From Clostridia bacterium (GTDB lineage Bacteria; Bacillota; Clostridia; UMGS1810), in NCBI GenBank assembly GCA_016293435.1, contig JAEDEG010000001.1:1-61123 (forward strand): a stretch of DNA of 61,123 nucleotides, written 5' to 3'. Within the stretch, counting starts at the first letter, position 1; the number at the start of each line of letters is the position of its first letter. A program made the position numbers and the translations under genes. Below are positions 1 to 9,814 of the stretch, piece by piece. Below the pieces are notes generated by a model, which saw nothing but the letters and a program-made list of their open reading frames with translations, made no database searches and was not told the origin of the DNA.

Positions 1-123
1 CAATTTTTGGTTGTTGTCTTTTTTAATGTAACATATCTATTTTAACACTACAAATAACTAATTATTTTTTGCAATTTCATATATAAATACATAAATTTTA
101 GTGGATTTTTTTTCCAATATGTG

Positions 124-138
124 TTATAATAATAAAAA
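124..138 (+). promoter_or_regulatory. rubrerythrin -10 region with PerR-like box
   Basis: TGTTATAAT (122-130) is an extended -10 element 32 bases before the rbr start. The overlapping 15-mer TTATAATAATAAAAA matches the PerR box TTATAATNATTATAA at all but two of its defined positions. PerR control of rubrerythrin is common in clostridia, but in AT-rich DNA such a match can arise by chance, and no clear -35 is seen. The box is inference only. Confidence 0.35.
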
Positions 139-161
139 AATAATTTTTGGAGGTAATCAAC

Positions 162-701
162 ATGAAGAATCTGAAAGGAACACGAACAGAAGCCAACCTT
201 ATGGCTGCATTTGCCGGCGAAAGTCAGGCGAGAAACAAATACACATATTATGCAAGCAAAGCAAAAAAAGATGGATATGTGCAGATTGCACAATTATTTG
301 AAGAAACAGCAAATAACGAAAAAGAGCACGCAAAAATCTGGTTTAAGCTTTTGCATGACGGCATGCCCGATACAACGACAAACCTTGCGGATGCTGCTGC
401 AGGTGAAAACTTTGAATGGACAGATATGTATGCAAGAATGGCAAAAGAAGCTAAAGAAGAAGGTTTTGACCATATTGCATTTCTATTTGAGCAGGTGGCA
501 AAAATTGAAAAGGAACACGAAGAACGCTATCGCAAGTTACTTGCAAACATTGAAGACGGCATTGTATTTTCCAGAGAAGGTGATATGATCTGGCAGTGCT
601 CCAACTGCGGACATATTGTTGTAGGAAAAGCTGCACCCGATGTTTGTCCCGTTTGTGAGCATCCTAAAGCATATTTCCAGATTAAAGCTGAAAATTATTA
701 A
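162..701 (+). CDS. rbr: Rubrerythrin
   Basis: A 179-residue non-heme iron peroxidase that reduces hydrogen peroxide in the cytoplasm of anaerobes, fed by rubredoxin or NADH-dependent reductases. The N-terminal ferritin-like four-helix domain shows the diiron ligand pattern (EANL near residue 10, NEKEHAK near 50, EKEHEERY near 125). The C-terminal rubredoxin domain has two Cys pairs, CSNC and CPVC, for one Fe(SCys)4 centre. Start ATG 162 is chosen because GGAGG (149-153) sits 8 bases upstream; an in-frame TTG at 147 would place the Shine-Dalgarno inside the coding region. The gene stands alone upstream of hydE, which has its own promoter. Length is normal for the family. Confidence 0.95.
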   Translation: MKNLKGTRTEANLMAAFAGESQARNKYTYYASKAKKDGYVQIAQLFEETANNEKEHAKIWFKLLHDGMPDTTTNLADAAAGENFEWTDMYARMAKEAKEEGFDHIAFLFEQVAKIEKEHEERYRKLLANIEDGIVFSREGDMIWQCSNCGHIVVGKAAPDVCPVCEHPKAYFQIKAENY

Positions 702-735
702 TAATGAAAAATTATTTTGCTTTATAGGCTATTTA

Positions 736-764
736 TTGACAAATTTGCATTTTAGATATATAAT
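736..764 (+). promoter_or_regulatory. Consensus sigma-A promoter for hydE-mnmA
   Basis: TTGACA (736-741), a 17-base spacer and TATAAT (759-764) match the vegetative consensus perfectly. Transcription would start near 771, about 50 bases before hydE. Few promoters in the window match this well, which suggests constitutive expression. Confidence 0.85.
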
Positions 765-822
765 ACTCATGAAAATTTGATTTCTAAAACTATTTTGACT
801 ATGAGAAGTTGTGAGAGCGTAT

Positions 823-1881
823 ATGAAAATATCTGAAAAAACAATAAATCAGCTTTTAAGCGACAGAAATTTACCTGACAATGAGCTTAATGCACTGCTT
901 GAATCATCAGGGCTTGATGAATTGCTGTTCTCGTCAGCAGACGCTATACGGAGGAAAATTTACGGCGATGAAGTTTATATCCGCGGCTTGATCGAATTTA
1001 CCAACTATTGCAAAAACAATTGCTATTATTGTGGTATTCGCAAATATAATAAAAAAGCGGTAAGATACCGTCTCAGCAAAGATGAAATAATGTCATGCTG
1101 CAGCGAAGGTTACTCCTTGGGTTTTCGTACCTTTGTTTTGCAAGGCGGCGAAGATCCGTATTACAACGATAAGCTGATTTGCGAAATTGTTTCCGAAATC
1201 CGTGAAAGATATTCCGATTGTGCAATCACATTATCAATCGGAGAAAAATCAAAAGAAAGCTATCGTGCATATTTTAATGCAGGTGCAAACCGTTATCTTT
1301 TAAGACACGAAACGGCTGACGAAGAACATTATAAAAAGCTGCATCCCGAAAGCATGAGCCTGCAAAAAAGAAAACAATGCCTGTTTGAATTAAAGGAAAT
1401 TGGTTATCAGGTCGGTTCCGGATTTATGGTAGGTTCTCCTTATCAGACAACCGAAAATCTTATTTCCGATATTCGCTTTTTGCAGAGATTAAAACCGGAT
1501 ATGATTGGGATAGGGCCGTATATTAATCATGCACAAACACCGTTTGCAGATTTTGCCAATGGTAGTTTAGAGCTTACGCTGCGATTGATTTCGGTTCTTA
1601 GACTGATTTTTCCTTATGCATTAATTCCTGCAACAACCGCTCTTGGTACAATTCATCCGCAGGGCAGAGAATTGGGGCTTAAAGCAGGTGCAAATGTGGT
1701 AATGCCTAATCTTTCGCCCGTCAAGGTGCGTAAGTTATATGATTTATATGAGAACAAAATATGTACCGGTGAAGAGGCTGCACAATGCCGCGGATGTTTA
1801 GAGCGTCGAGTAAAGTCGGCAGGCTATAATATTGTGACATCGATAGGAAATGTGAAAAAGGAGGAGCAACATAGTGAATAG
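823..1881 (+). CDS. hydE: [FeFe]-hydrogenase maturase HydE, radical SAM
   Basis: A radical S-adenosylmethionine enzyme of about 352 residues. It shares the BioB/HydE fold and works with HydF and HydG to build the H-cluster of [FeFe]-hydrogenase. The [4Fe-4S] cluster motif CKNNCYYCG lies near residue 67, followed by GGEDP and a TIM-barrel pattern. A late Cys pair (CRGC) resembles the C-terminal region of HydE family proteins. ATG 823 is preferred over GTG 811 because a weak GAGAG lies 5 bases before it, but the choice is uncertain. The 3' end overlaps mnmA by 8 bases, so the two are co-transcribed. HydF, HydG and a hydrogenase are not in the window. PylB or methylornithine-synthase-like relatives are less likely. 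Confidence 0.8.
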   Translation: MKISEKTINQLLSDRNLPDNELNALLESSGLDELLFSSADAIRRKIYGDEVYIRGLIEFTNYCKNNCYYCGIRKYNKKAVRYRLSKDEIMSCCSEGYSLGFRTFVLQGGEDPYYNDKLICEIVSEIRERYSDCAITLSIGEKSKESYRAYFNAGANRYLLRHETADEEHYKKLHPESMSLQKRKQCLFELKEIGYQVGSGFMVGSPYQTTENLISDIRFLQRLKPDMIGIGPYINHAQTPFADFANGSLELTLRLISVLRLIFPYALIPATTALGTIHPQGRELGLKAGANVVMPNLSPVKVRKLYDLYENKICTGEEAAQCRGCLERRVKSAGYNIVTSIGNVKKEEQHSE

Positions 1882-2947
1882 CAAGGCTGTTATAGCAATG
1901 AGTGGCGGTGTGGATTCGAGCGTTGCTGCATTTCTGATAAAAAGTCAGGGATATGATTGCATAGGCGCAACAATGAAGCTTTTTCACAATGAAGACATTT
2001 GCATTTCGCATGAAAAGTCATGCTGTTCTTTAGAGGATGTGGAGGATGCTCGCAATGTTGCATATTCTCTCGGCATCCCATACTATGTTTTTAACTTTAC
2101 AGATAGATTTCGAGAGGATGTCATTGATCGCTTCGTAAATTCGTATGAAACAGGTACAACACCAAATCCATGCATTGACTGCAACAGATATTTGAAATTT
2201 GAAAAGTTGTTTTTAAGAGCACGGGAACTAAATTATGATTATGTTGTAACAGGACATTACTCACGGATTGAATTTAATAAAGCTTTGGGAAGATATCTTT
2301 TAAAAAAAGCGATTGACGAAACAAAAGATCAAAGCTATGTCCTCTATTCCATGACTCAAGAGCAGCTTGCACATACGCTTTTCCCTCTGGGAGCTTTGAG
2401 AAAAACCGAGGTGCGAAAAATTGCTGAAAGTCATGGGTTTGTTAATGCAAAAAAACATGACAGTCAGGATATTTGTTTTGTTCAAAAAGGAACATATGCA
2501 AACTTTATTAAGCAATATACCGGCAAGGAATATCCTCACGGCGATTTCGTTTTGAAAGATGGTACCGTTTTAGGTGAGCACAAAGGTATTATTAACTATA
2601 CTATAGGGCAACGCAAGGGACTCGGAATTGCATATAAGGAGCCCCTATATGTAACTGAAATAGATGTATCCAATAACACGGTGGTTCTTGGGACAGACAG
2701 AGATTTGTTCTCTAAAACACTTACCGCAAACAACATCAATTTGATTTCGGTGAGCAGCATCGAAAAGCCTACGCGCATAAAAGCAAAGGTACGCTATCGC
2801 CAGGTTGAACAACCTGCAACAGTAACGCAAATCGGGGACGATTCTATCGCTGTAGAATTTGATGAGCCTCAGCGAGCCATTACAAAAGGACAGGCAGTTG
2901 TTTTGTATGACGGCGATACCATCTTGGGAGGCGGAACAATACAATAG
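1874..2947 (+). CDS. mnmA: tRNA-specific 2-thiouridylase MnmA
   Basis: A 357-residue enzyme that thiolates U34 of tRNA(Lys), tRNA(Glu) and tRNA(Gln) using ATP and a persulfide sulfur. The PP-loop SGGVDSS is at residues 10-16. The two catalytic cysteines are in PNPCIDCNR (near 98) and DSQDICFV (near 196). The GTG start overlaps the hydE stop and follows a strong AAAGGAGGAG ribosome binding site. Coupling of mnmA to an Fe-S enzyme gene fits a shared need for sulfur transfer, but no IscS-type cysteine desulfurase gene is adjacent. Length is typical. Confidence 0.95.
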   Translation: MNSKAVIAMSGGVDSSVAAFLIKSQGYDCIGATMKLFHNEDICISHEKSCCSLEDVEDARNVAYSLGIPYYVFNFTDRFREDVIDRFVNSYETGTTPNPCIDCNRYLKFEKLFLRARELNYDYVVTGHYSRIEFNKALGRYLLKKAIDETKDQSYVLYSMTQEQLAHTLFPLGALRKTEVRKIAESHGFVNAKKHDSQDICFVQKGTYANFIKQYTGKEYPHGDFVLKDGTVLGEHKGIINYTIGQRKGLGIAYKEPLYVTEIDVSNNTVVLGTDRDLFSKTLTANNINLISVSSIEKPTRIKAKVRYRQVEQPATVTQIGDDSIAVEFDEPQRAITKGQAVVLYDGDTILGGGTIQ

Positions 2948-3012
2948 CTTATGTCATTTTTTTGAAAATACATCATATATGTAAATTAATAATTTGTTGA
3001 TTTTACTGCTAT

Positions 3013-3055
3013 CATAGTACACCTGGCATTTTGTTTCTATACCAGGTGTACTATG
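3013..3055. repeat. Perfect 14-bp inverted repeat between convergent genes
   Basis: CATAGTACACCTGG (3013-3026) and its exact complement (3042-3055) flank a 15-base loop. It lies between the convergent mnmA and glycosidase genes, where a bidirectional terminator is expected, but neither strand has a U-tract after the stem. It may be a terminator of unusual form or a protein-binding dyad. Confidence 0.55.
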
Positions 3056-3116
3056 TAATTCCGGGTGAACATTCCAATAGAGTTGCTACAGCTTTAATTT
3101 CAACAATCTTGGTCTC

Positions 3117-3138
3117 ACAGCTTAACTACAGCTTAACT
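3117..3138. repeat. Tandem 11-bp repeat
   Basis: ACAGCTTAACT occurs twice in perfect tandem (3117-3127 and 3128-3138), with a diverged third copy, ACAGCTTTAA, at 3088-3097. It lies just downstream of the glycosidase stop. No function is evident; it may be replication slippage. Confidence 0.5.
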
Positions 3139-3163
3139 CACACATGAAGTGTCATTGCCGGAC

Positions 3164-5509
3164 TTATATTTCACTTTTGTAATCAAAAACAGAACTTGTA
3201 TTACCGGTTTTTAAAACAACTTTCCCTAATAGTCCCGATGGCAATCGATGCTTTGTATAACGATTTGCCTGTGTATTACATACTGAAACCCTTATGGTGT
3301 TTTTTCCTTTTTGCAGTAACCTTGTAATGTCAAACTCATATGGTGCCCATAGGCGAAAACCTGCCGATTCATCGTTTACTGTCACTTCTGCATGTTCATG
3401 TACTTCTCCCAAATCCATTATAACGCACTCTTCTTTATCGCTGTTCCATTTAAATTCCGTTTCGTATGTCATAGTACCACAAAAATCTTTGGTTTCCTCT
3501 TTTTCCGTCCATGAGCCAAGTGTGACACTCTTCCCTCCAATGCTCCAATGCTCAAGTTTTATCTCACTCACTGTTTTAGTTCTTTTATTAAAACAAATTT
3601 CTATGCGCTTTTCGGGATTTGTTCCAACTGCTAAAATTAAGCTTTCTCTGCGGCGCAGTCGCAGAGGCATACCGTCATATGGCTCAATCGTTCCTTGCCA
3701 CGCATCCAAAACATAAATTTTATCTGATGCATAAATTGAAAGTTTACCCGAAATTTCCTGCTCTCCTTCGTTAACCAAAATATAGAAATGCTCGGTGTCT
3801 TTTACAATATGACTCACACGCAAGTCAAGCGATTGCGGCGTTATTATTGCATCTTTTTCGACAAAATCCACAACATCATTTGCATTTTTGGGACAAATGA
3901 TCACTTGTCCTCCCGACTCCTCAAAAGCACGTACCTTATCACTGATAAGAGATTCTTTTTCTATAATTAATGTACTATATTGTTGCTTATTAATATGCAA
4001 CATACCGTTTAATATAGTGACGGCGTCACTTCCTAAAAGAGCTTCTTCCAAATAATTAAACTCAATTTGATTTTCATACAACCAACGCACAGATTCGTGA
4101 GGCAAGCTATCCGATTCGCACAAAACCGCAACTCTTGCTGTATTAAAGCTATCAGTCATCATAGCACACATTCTTTTAATATATGTGGAAATCCGACTGT
4201 AATATTTCCACCAGATATTATTCGGCCCAACATCAGGCGGGCGTTCGCCGAATCGTCTTTCTCCGCGGACAGAATAAAAGAACGCATGTGGCACAAGCAG
4301 ATTAACGCCGCGCAGAGTAAGCCAGTCAATCATCCATTTCATATCGTCAGCTGTATATGACCACTCAATGCCGTTTTTGCCGCAGCACGCAAAACATTCA
4401 TTTAAATTACGACGCAAACCTCTGTGGCGTGCAAAATCTGATGTGCATTTTGCCTGTGTTGTTTCTGTGCCGCAAACTCCTTTGTGCTCTTCGGGTGCAA
4501 CGCGGCGAAAAATCAAGTCCTGCCCCGGAATATGAAAACATTTAAGTAGGCCTATATCATTCGATTCTGCCGGATGACCCGAAAGCGCAATTTTGTGTGA
4601 TACACACCAATCTGAAATCGGTCGATAATAGCTTTCTGTCAATTCGTATTCTAACAATTTTTTAAATGACCTGCGAACTTTATCGGTTTGCTCACCGATA
4701 TCATACCACAAAGCAGGCAATTGCTCTGCCATAATTCCCCATGATTCTGCTTTTTCCAAAAAACCATTTGTCCAAGCCACCATACGTGCATCTCCTTCGC
4801 GACCCATAATGCATGGTTCATCGGTAAACATTGCAATCACGGTATTTCCAAAGTATTCTTTAAGCGCTTTGTAATATTTCTCGTGAGTCAAGCGTATAAA
4901 GCATGCTGTTGCTTCAGGATTGAGTAAATCCGCAGATTTCGGTGGATTTTCCCAATCGTCCTCACCAATATGAATTCCGCGGATGTGGCCTCCTGTAAAA
5001 CCACAAATTAAGTGCAAAAAAACATGTTTGTCAGGGAGTTTTCCGCCTGAAAAACGCTTCACGCTTCCTTGCTCAATAGCATTTCCACATTTTCTCGCCG
5101 TTAGGCTACAAACTATTTTTTCACCATCTAAAAGCACAGGATCTGAGCTGCTTGACTCCTCTATTCGCAAACCCCGCGATGCATATTCTGCATTTTCGGC
5201 TACAACCATACCATGCGCTGACCCCGAGGGATACATTCCCTCGTCATAGAGAATAACTCTCATTCCTAAGCGATGAGCCTCTTTTACTGCGCATTTAACA
5301 TATGCCATAAATCCTTCTGACAAATATTCCGGCTCCTTTGGCAATCCTATACGCGGATGCAGAACAAAGCCATTAACTCCTTTTTCATAAAAATCTTGAA
5401 TCTGCCGTATAATTTCTTCCTCTGAAAGAGTGTCATTCCAAAACCAGAACGGGATCGGGCTAAACTCCTCTGACGGATAAATGAAACTGTTTTTTATTTG
5501 CTCATCCAT
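3164..5509 (-). CDS. GH106-like glycoside hydrolase (putative alpha-L-rhamnosidase)
   Basis: About 781 residues and no signal peptide, so probably cytoplasmic. The N-terminus (PIPFWFWNDTLSEEEI near residue 17, then GVNGFVLHPRIGLP) is typical of GH106-like TIM-barrel glycosidases. Candidate acidic catalytic or binding motifs are YDEGMYPSGS (near 90) and FTDEPCIMG (near 235). The last 120 residues (LGEVHEHAEVTVND, then WAPYEFDITRLL) form the jelly-roll sugar-binding module found in GH2/GH106 enzymes. ATG 5509 is preferred to ATG 5521 because GGAG lies 7 bases upstream of it. It lies just downstream of, and in the same direction as, the secreted lyase genes, which suits intracellular trimming of imported oligosaccharides. 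Substrate is unproven; rhamnose or another plant or exopolysaccharide sugar is a family-based guess. Confidence 0.65.
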   Translation of the reverse strand: MDEQIKNSFIYPSEEFSPIPFWFWNDTLSEEEIIRQIQDFYEKGVNGFVLHPRIGLPKEPEYLSEGFMAYVKCAVKEAHRLGMRVILYDEGMYPSGSAHGMVVAENAEYASRGLRIEESSSSDPVLLDGEKIVCSLTARKCGNAIEQGSVKRFSGGKLPDKHVFLHLICGFTGGHIRGIHIGEDDWENPPKSADLLNPEATACFIRLTHEKYYKALKEYFGNTVIAMFTDEPCIMGREGDARMVAWTNGFLEKAESWGIMAEQLPALWYDIGEQTDKVRRSFKKLLEYELTESYYRPISDWCVSHKIALSGHPAESNDIGLLKCFHIPGQDLIFRRVAPEEHKGVCGTETTQAKCTSDFARHRGLRRNLNECFACCGKNGIEWSYTADDMKWMIDWLTLRGVNLLVPHAFFYSVRGERRFGERPPDVGPNNIWWKYYSRISTYIKRMCAMMTDSFNTARVAVLCESDSLPHESVRWLYENQIEFNYLEEALLGSDAVTILNGMLHINKQQYSTLIIEKESLISDKVRAFEESGGQVIICPKNANDVVDFVEKDAIITPQSLDLRVSHIVKDTEHFYILVNEGEQEISGKLSIYASDKIYVLDAWQGTIEPYDGMPLRLRRRESLILAVGTNPEKRIEICFNKRTKTVSEIKLEHWSIGGKSVTLGSWTEKEETKDFCGTMTYETEFKWNSDKEECVIMDLGEVHEHAEVTVNDESAGFRLWAPYEFDITRLLQKGKNTIRVSVCNTQANRYTKHRLPSGLLGKVVLKTGNTSSVFDYKSEI

Positions 5510-5698
5510 AACAAACTCCATTTCTAAAGGGATAAACCATTAAATCCGAGCTCTTGATTTACCTGATTTTTCCTATTTGTGAATATTCGCGATATACATA
5601 ATAAGTATAGATATTTTAGAGTGCATAGTCATAATCACTTAAATATTTTGAGTGTTTTGAGATATTTCACAGAACAGCTTTTTTGCCCCCCTGTGGGA

Positions 5699-8600
5699 TC
5701 ATCTAATCAGTTGGACACAAGTAAAATTGCAAAGTGGCATCAATTCATCATTCCAAAGCATGGCTTTCACTGATTGAGTCCCTTTCGGCACAGGAAAATC
5801 CTCCTGCCAGTCAACGGACGAAATCTCTGCGCCTTTAATCTTTTTAAATTGGATAGATTTCAGTTCTTTTCCCGAGTATGCCGCTAAAAACATAGTGATA
5901 TTTTCTTGTGCACATTCTGCCATTTGTGGAATTCGAGCATACACCTGTGCTGTGTAGCTGTCACAAATTACCGTTAACGACGCCCTCTCTGCGAGCGGTG
6001 TAAGCTTTTCTGCACGATAGTTGCGACACGAAAATTCCGCACCTTTCTCCGCCGTTGTGTATTGCAGTTTGCTCAAGGCAATGGCATATGCCGCCGTATT
6101 CGGTTCATTGAACATCACCCATTTTCCGTCAATTTTCACGCTGCATAGCCCCGAATCCAAATCCACCAGTAGCATAATAGGAATCCATTCACCCGGAATG
6201 TACTGGCCACCTCCCAGTATTTGACCATTTGAAATTAATAAGGTGTCATTTAAAAACCAATCGTTTACTTGCTCACTCTTACACTCAAATTCCAATGTTC
6301 CGGAAACAGATGACAACTTTACCTCGCACGATACTGCAAAAATCCCATCTGTGTGCTCTTTGCCTGGTGTTTCTGTTCGAAAATCCATCCAAATAGCAGA
6401 CGAACCATCCGAAACCAATGTAGCACCGTCCGTTGAATATTTAAGCGTTCCTTTTTTTTGAAAAAACCAATTATCATCAGTATCCTCTCTAATCCCATCA
6501 AATCCCGTTAACTCATTTTCATACAGCACTTTTCTGCTATATTTTTTTACCACAAACCTTGCCGCTGTGCTTTCTCGATTGCCCGCTGCATCGATTGACT
6601 CCAATTTGGCAGTATGAATTCCCACGCCAAGTGTTGACACATCAATTTTATCCATTGCATACGGTCTGCCACACACAAGCGGCAAGTTGTATTTTTCCGC
6701 GCCATCCACAAACAGCTTTGCCTCCGATGTTCCATGAGGAAGCTGCACAGTTGCACCAAGCACTCCCTCTCCGTTAACCGAAACATCCAGAAGCATCAGC
6801 TCAGCCTTTGCCTCCTCGCTTGAAGTTGTCCAGGACTCCAACTCAAGAAAGGTCAGCGGCGCTGCGGTGTAGTCCTCGCGAACAGGAATCAGTTTAACCG
6901 AAATGGCAAGATCTCCGCTCGTCTCCTCGACATGTACTGCCAACTTGCGTATACCTGCATTGCTTGATTGTCCCGGAATTGTCGGTGAAGAAGGCAGCGG
7001 TGACGGTGCCATATCCAAAAGCTCAAAATTGGATGCGTTCGAATAAACCTCTACACGCAAAATTTTGCCGTTCTCTGTTAAAATAGCTGTGTTTTTATCT
7101 ATTATTTCAATATTTGCAGGAGTGTGCATAAACCAATACACCTCCGAGCTGCTCCTAAGACTCATTTCATCCTGCACAGTAAGCGTATTTCTATTGTCAC
7201 CGAAAAAATATCCACGATGATAACTCGTTACATCACGCTCATATGCTTCTGAAAGGTCGAGTATTGCCAATGCCTCTGTCTCGCTCGTTTCCTTTCGATA
7301 CAGTCCTGCATACGCATCCAACTTCTGACCGTAGTAGTCGTTTCCGTCTGCGGTCGGATTGATGACCACACAGTTTTCGCCCTCAGGGCGCTTGCGATAT
7401 ATCTGATATCCCACATCAGCAAAATAGTTTGGAATACTGTAGTCATCTTTTCCTAAGTCCTTTGCCCAAGAAACACCGTCAGCTTCAAATATGAACGATC
7501 CCAAATCCAGCATATCGTGATACAAATGTGTCCATCCGCCATGGAAACCGACAAAAGTCGGGTGCACCACATCAAAATTGTTTCGGAAGCTGCCGGTATC
7601 AATTCCCGAAAAATATTTATCAAGTGGCTGTTCTGCAGTATCTACTGCACCGCTTTGGTCTATCATTTTGCTGTAATACAACAGTCCAAGCGCATCCATC
7701 GGCGCACGACGCAGACGATTCTGCTCCCACGCCTGCTGTGCTGTTTCATATTCGCCGTAGCGCAGACCAAACCAATACGGAAATCCCACCGTCAAAGCAC
7801 CCGGAGTACTGTCATGAAAATTAAAGCTTTCCTCCGGCGTTTGCAAATAGACAAATAGGCTGCCCGCTTTCGAAAAGCCACGTACCGAGCCAAGGCCATA
7901 ATCTGTTCCACAACAGTGAAACAAAGCTTCTGTGGAAAGCACCAGATTGCGCAGCATATACTCCGCGTAACCCACACCTTCATAATATCCACCGTCCGGA
8001 TAAAACAGTGATACGGCAATTTCATTGGACTTGATTACATTTTCCAATAAATAGCTTATCTCCTCAAAAAATTTTGTTTCATCTGCCATCGCAAGCGCTA
8101 GTGCCATTACTCCGCCGCCAACAACTCCCGAAAAATTATCCCGAATTACAGGCCAATGAGCACCTCCCTCACCGCGATACGCGCGAATACTATCAGCAAA
8201 AGCGAGTCTTGATGATGCCTCGCGCATAAGCTCTAATGTTTCCTGTCCATACGTTGTTTCTATCATATAATTATAAAAGGAGTCATAGCCTATCGCCATT
8301 CCCATCGCCCAGTGTCCGGTTGTCAGATTCGAGGATGAAAGTCCCAGCGATGTCCATTGGCACAACGTCTTTATGTATGTAATAGCTTCATCAGCATATA
8401 CTTCGTTTCCTGTTAAAAGATATCCCTCTGCCAGTTTTCGCACAGCCTCCTGAAAGTTTCTCGCTTGCATTTGCTTATCAGAATCTGCACAATCTGCCGT
8501 AAAGGATGCCGAAAGTCCCATAGAGATGTTTGCCTCTGCCGTCACGCGAGCCAGTGCCGAATTCCAATTTAAATCTGTCTTGCCTTTTTCTTCAATATAC

Positions 8601-9793
8601 GCAAGGTCTTCGGACGTATACAATATTCTCGGATGCTGACCTTCGACATTTCGCTTAATGTCTGACATCATCTGCTCTCCGCTCGGATGCTCAAATTGCA
8701 GATAGCGATAAATCAAATCTGCCATATCGTACATATCGATAAAATGCTCTGAATCACCGTATTCATATTTTTCTGACGACAAGACGGCTATGCCTCGCTC
8801 ATCGTAGTAAAATTGCTTTCCGAGTTTTGACGCAATCTCTGAAAGCGAAAGATAAACTTCGTTGTTTTTCTGCACAGCAGAAAAGCTTCCTACCCCCGAA
8901 AGCGTAACCGTACTGCCGTTTTTTTCGATTGAATATTCCAAAATGTCACTAACAAATGCACTTGAAACATACACCGTCCCATCCGAAACAATCGGTCTGT
9001 GTGCCACTGTGGGATAGCTCTTGCGTGTGTTATTTTGATAATAATAGTTACTGTAAACTGCATAGGCTTCTTTATCTGCCAGCGCGTTTCGTGCCGCATC
9101 ATAGTTATCCATTATAGAATCGGGATTGTTCATCACACTGTCCTCTGCAGCAGGTGACGTTCCCGAATAAATTCGCAAATCATCTATATAGACATCCACA
9201 TCTCCTGCACCGCTTTTATTGACAACGTCAATGCGCAGGGTGGATGGACGCAGAGTACCCACATAAATAGAACTCCAAGTTAAAACACCATTCATATATA
9301 TATCGCATCTGCCATTTTTTACATTATAAACTGCACTGTAGCGTATCCATTCGCCGGTTTTCCATCGACCTACAGGCTTTTGGGATAAGTAAATGGTTCC
9401 GTCCGTCGTTATGCGTGACCCGATTCTCCACTTAGGATGTACCGCAGTTTTAGCATCAAACAAACCAATATACGCTCCGGAGCCGCTTAATGCATTTACC
9501 TTTAGACGCAACTCAACCACATAGTTGTCTGCCGCCTCTAAAGATGGACAGATAACATCTGCATAGGCACTGTTAGATGTGCCCATCGGTTCCAAAAAGT
9601 GCAAAACACCCTCTCCGCTTACCGTTTCGCGAGTGATGATCCCGTCATAGCTACTGACAGCAATACCGATGCTCTCATCAAAATTCTCCGATACATATAC
9701 CACGCGCTCGTCGGCAGCCCGCACTGATGTTGGAAACAAATTTGCAGACAACAAAAACAATATTGCAGTTAAAAAACTTATTTCTCTTTTCAT
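5699..9793 (-). CDS. Giant secreted heparinase II/III-type polysaccharide lyase (paralog 1)
   Basis: A 1364-residue exported protein with a signal peptide (LLSANLFPTSVRA, cleavage near residue 27). In order: a laminin-G-like jelly roll (about 30-210); a copper-amine-oxidase-N-like module (about 250-345); an (alpha/alpha) toroid (about 375-700) with GHWAMGMAIGYDSF near 489 and GYYEGVGYAEYM near 603; a heparinase II/III beta-sheet domain with HDMLDLGSFIFEADG near 757, carrying the His/Asp motif of the lyase fold; an Ig-like segment; a second laminin-G-like domain (about 1110-1270); and a C-terminal module ending in KAMLWNDELMPL. The family cleaves uronate-containing polysaccharides by beta-elimination; the actual substrate is unknown. 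RBS GAGGTTGG precedes ATG 9793. It is the last gene of the exported-protein run. The core is clearly paralogous to the lyase at 13797-18215. Confidence 0.75.
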   Translation of the reverse strand: MKREISFLTAILFLLSANLFPTSVRAADERVVYVSENFDESIGIAVSSYDGIITRETVSGEGVLHFLEPMGTSNSAYADVICPSLEAADNYVVELRLKVNALSGSGAYIGLFDAKTAVHPKWRIGSRITTDGTIYLSQKPVGRWKTGEWIRYSAVYNVKNGRCDIYMNGVLTWSSIYVGTLRPSTLRIDVVNKSGAGDVDVYIDDLRIYSGTSPAAEDSVMNNPDSIMDNYDAARNALADKEAYAVYSNYYYQNNTRKSYPTVAHRPIVSDGTVYVSSAFVSDILEYSIEKNGSTVTLSGVGSFSAVQKNNEVYLSLSEIASKLGKQFYYDERGIAVLSSEKYEYGDSEHFIDMYDMADLIYRYLQFEHPSGEQMMSDIKRNVEGQHPRILYTSEDLAYIEEKGKTDLNWNSALARVTAEANISMGLSASFTADCADSDKQMQARNFQEAVRKLAEGYLLTGNEVYADEAITYIKTLCQWTSLGLSSSNLTTGHWAMGMAIGYDSFYNYMIETTYGQETLELMREASSRLAFADSIRAYRGEGGAHWPVIRDNFSGVVGGGVMALALAMADETKFFEEISYLLENVIKSNEIAVSLFYPDGGYYEGVGYAEYMLRNLVLSTEALFHCCGTDYGLGSVRGFSKAGSLFVYLQTPEESFNFHDSTPGALTVGFPYWFGLRYGEYETAQQAWEQNRLRRAPMDALGLLYYSKMIDQSGAVDTAEQPLDKYFSGIDTGSFRNNFDVVHPTFVGFHGGWTHLYHDMLDLGSFIFEADGVSWAKDLGKDDYSIPNYFADVGYQIYRKRPEGENCVVINPTADGNDYYGQKLDAYAGLYRKETSETEALAILDLSEAYERDVTSYHRGYFFGDNRNTLTVQDEMSLRSSSEVYWFMHTPANIEIIDKNTAILTENGKILRVEVYSNASNFELLDMAPSPLPSSPTIPGQSSNAGIRKLAVHVEETSGDLAISVKLIPVREDYTAAPLTFLELESWTTSSEEAKAELMLLDVSVNGEGVLGATVQLPHGTSEAKLFVDGAEKYNLPLVCGRPYAMDKIDVSTLGVGIHTAKLESIDAAGNRESTAARFVVKKYSRKVLYENELTGFDGIREDTDDNWFFQKKGTLKYSTDGATLVSDGSSAIWMDFRTETPGKEHTDGIFAVSCEVKLSSVSGTLEFECKSEQVNDWFLNDTLLISNGQILGGGQYIPGEWIPIMLLVDLDSGLCSVKIDGKWVMFNEPNTAAYAIALSKLQYTTAEKGAEFSCRNYRAEKLTPLAERASLTVICDSYTAQVYARIPQMAECAQENITMFLAAYSGKELKSIQFKKIKGAEISSVDWQEDFPVPKGTQSVKAMLWNDELMPLCNFTCVQLIR

Positions 9794-9814
9794 TATCCAA
9801 CCTCACAACCGGCA

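Noticed and set aside
5579..5773. A 64-codon plus-strand frame at the end of the lyase locus.
   Set aside because: It runs antisense into the lyase 3' end, has no ribosome binding site and no recognisable product.
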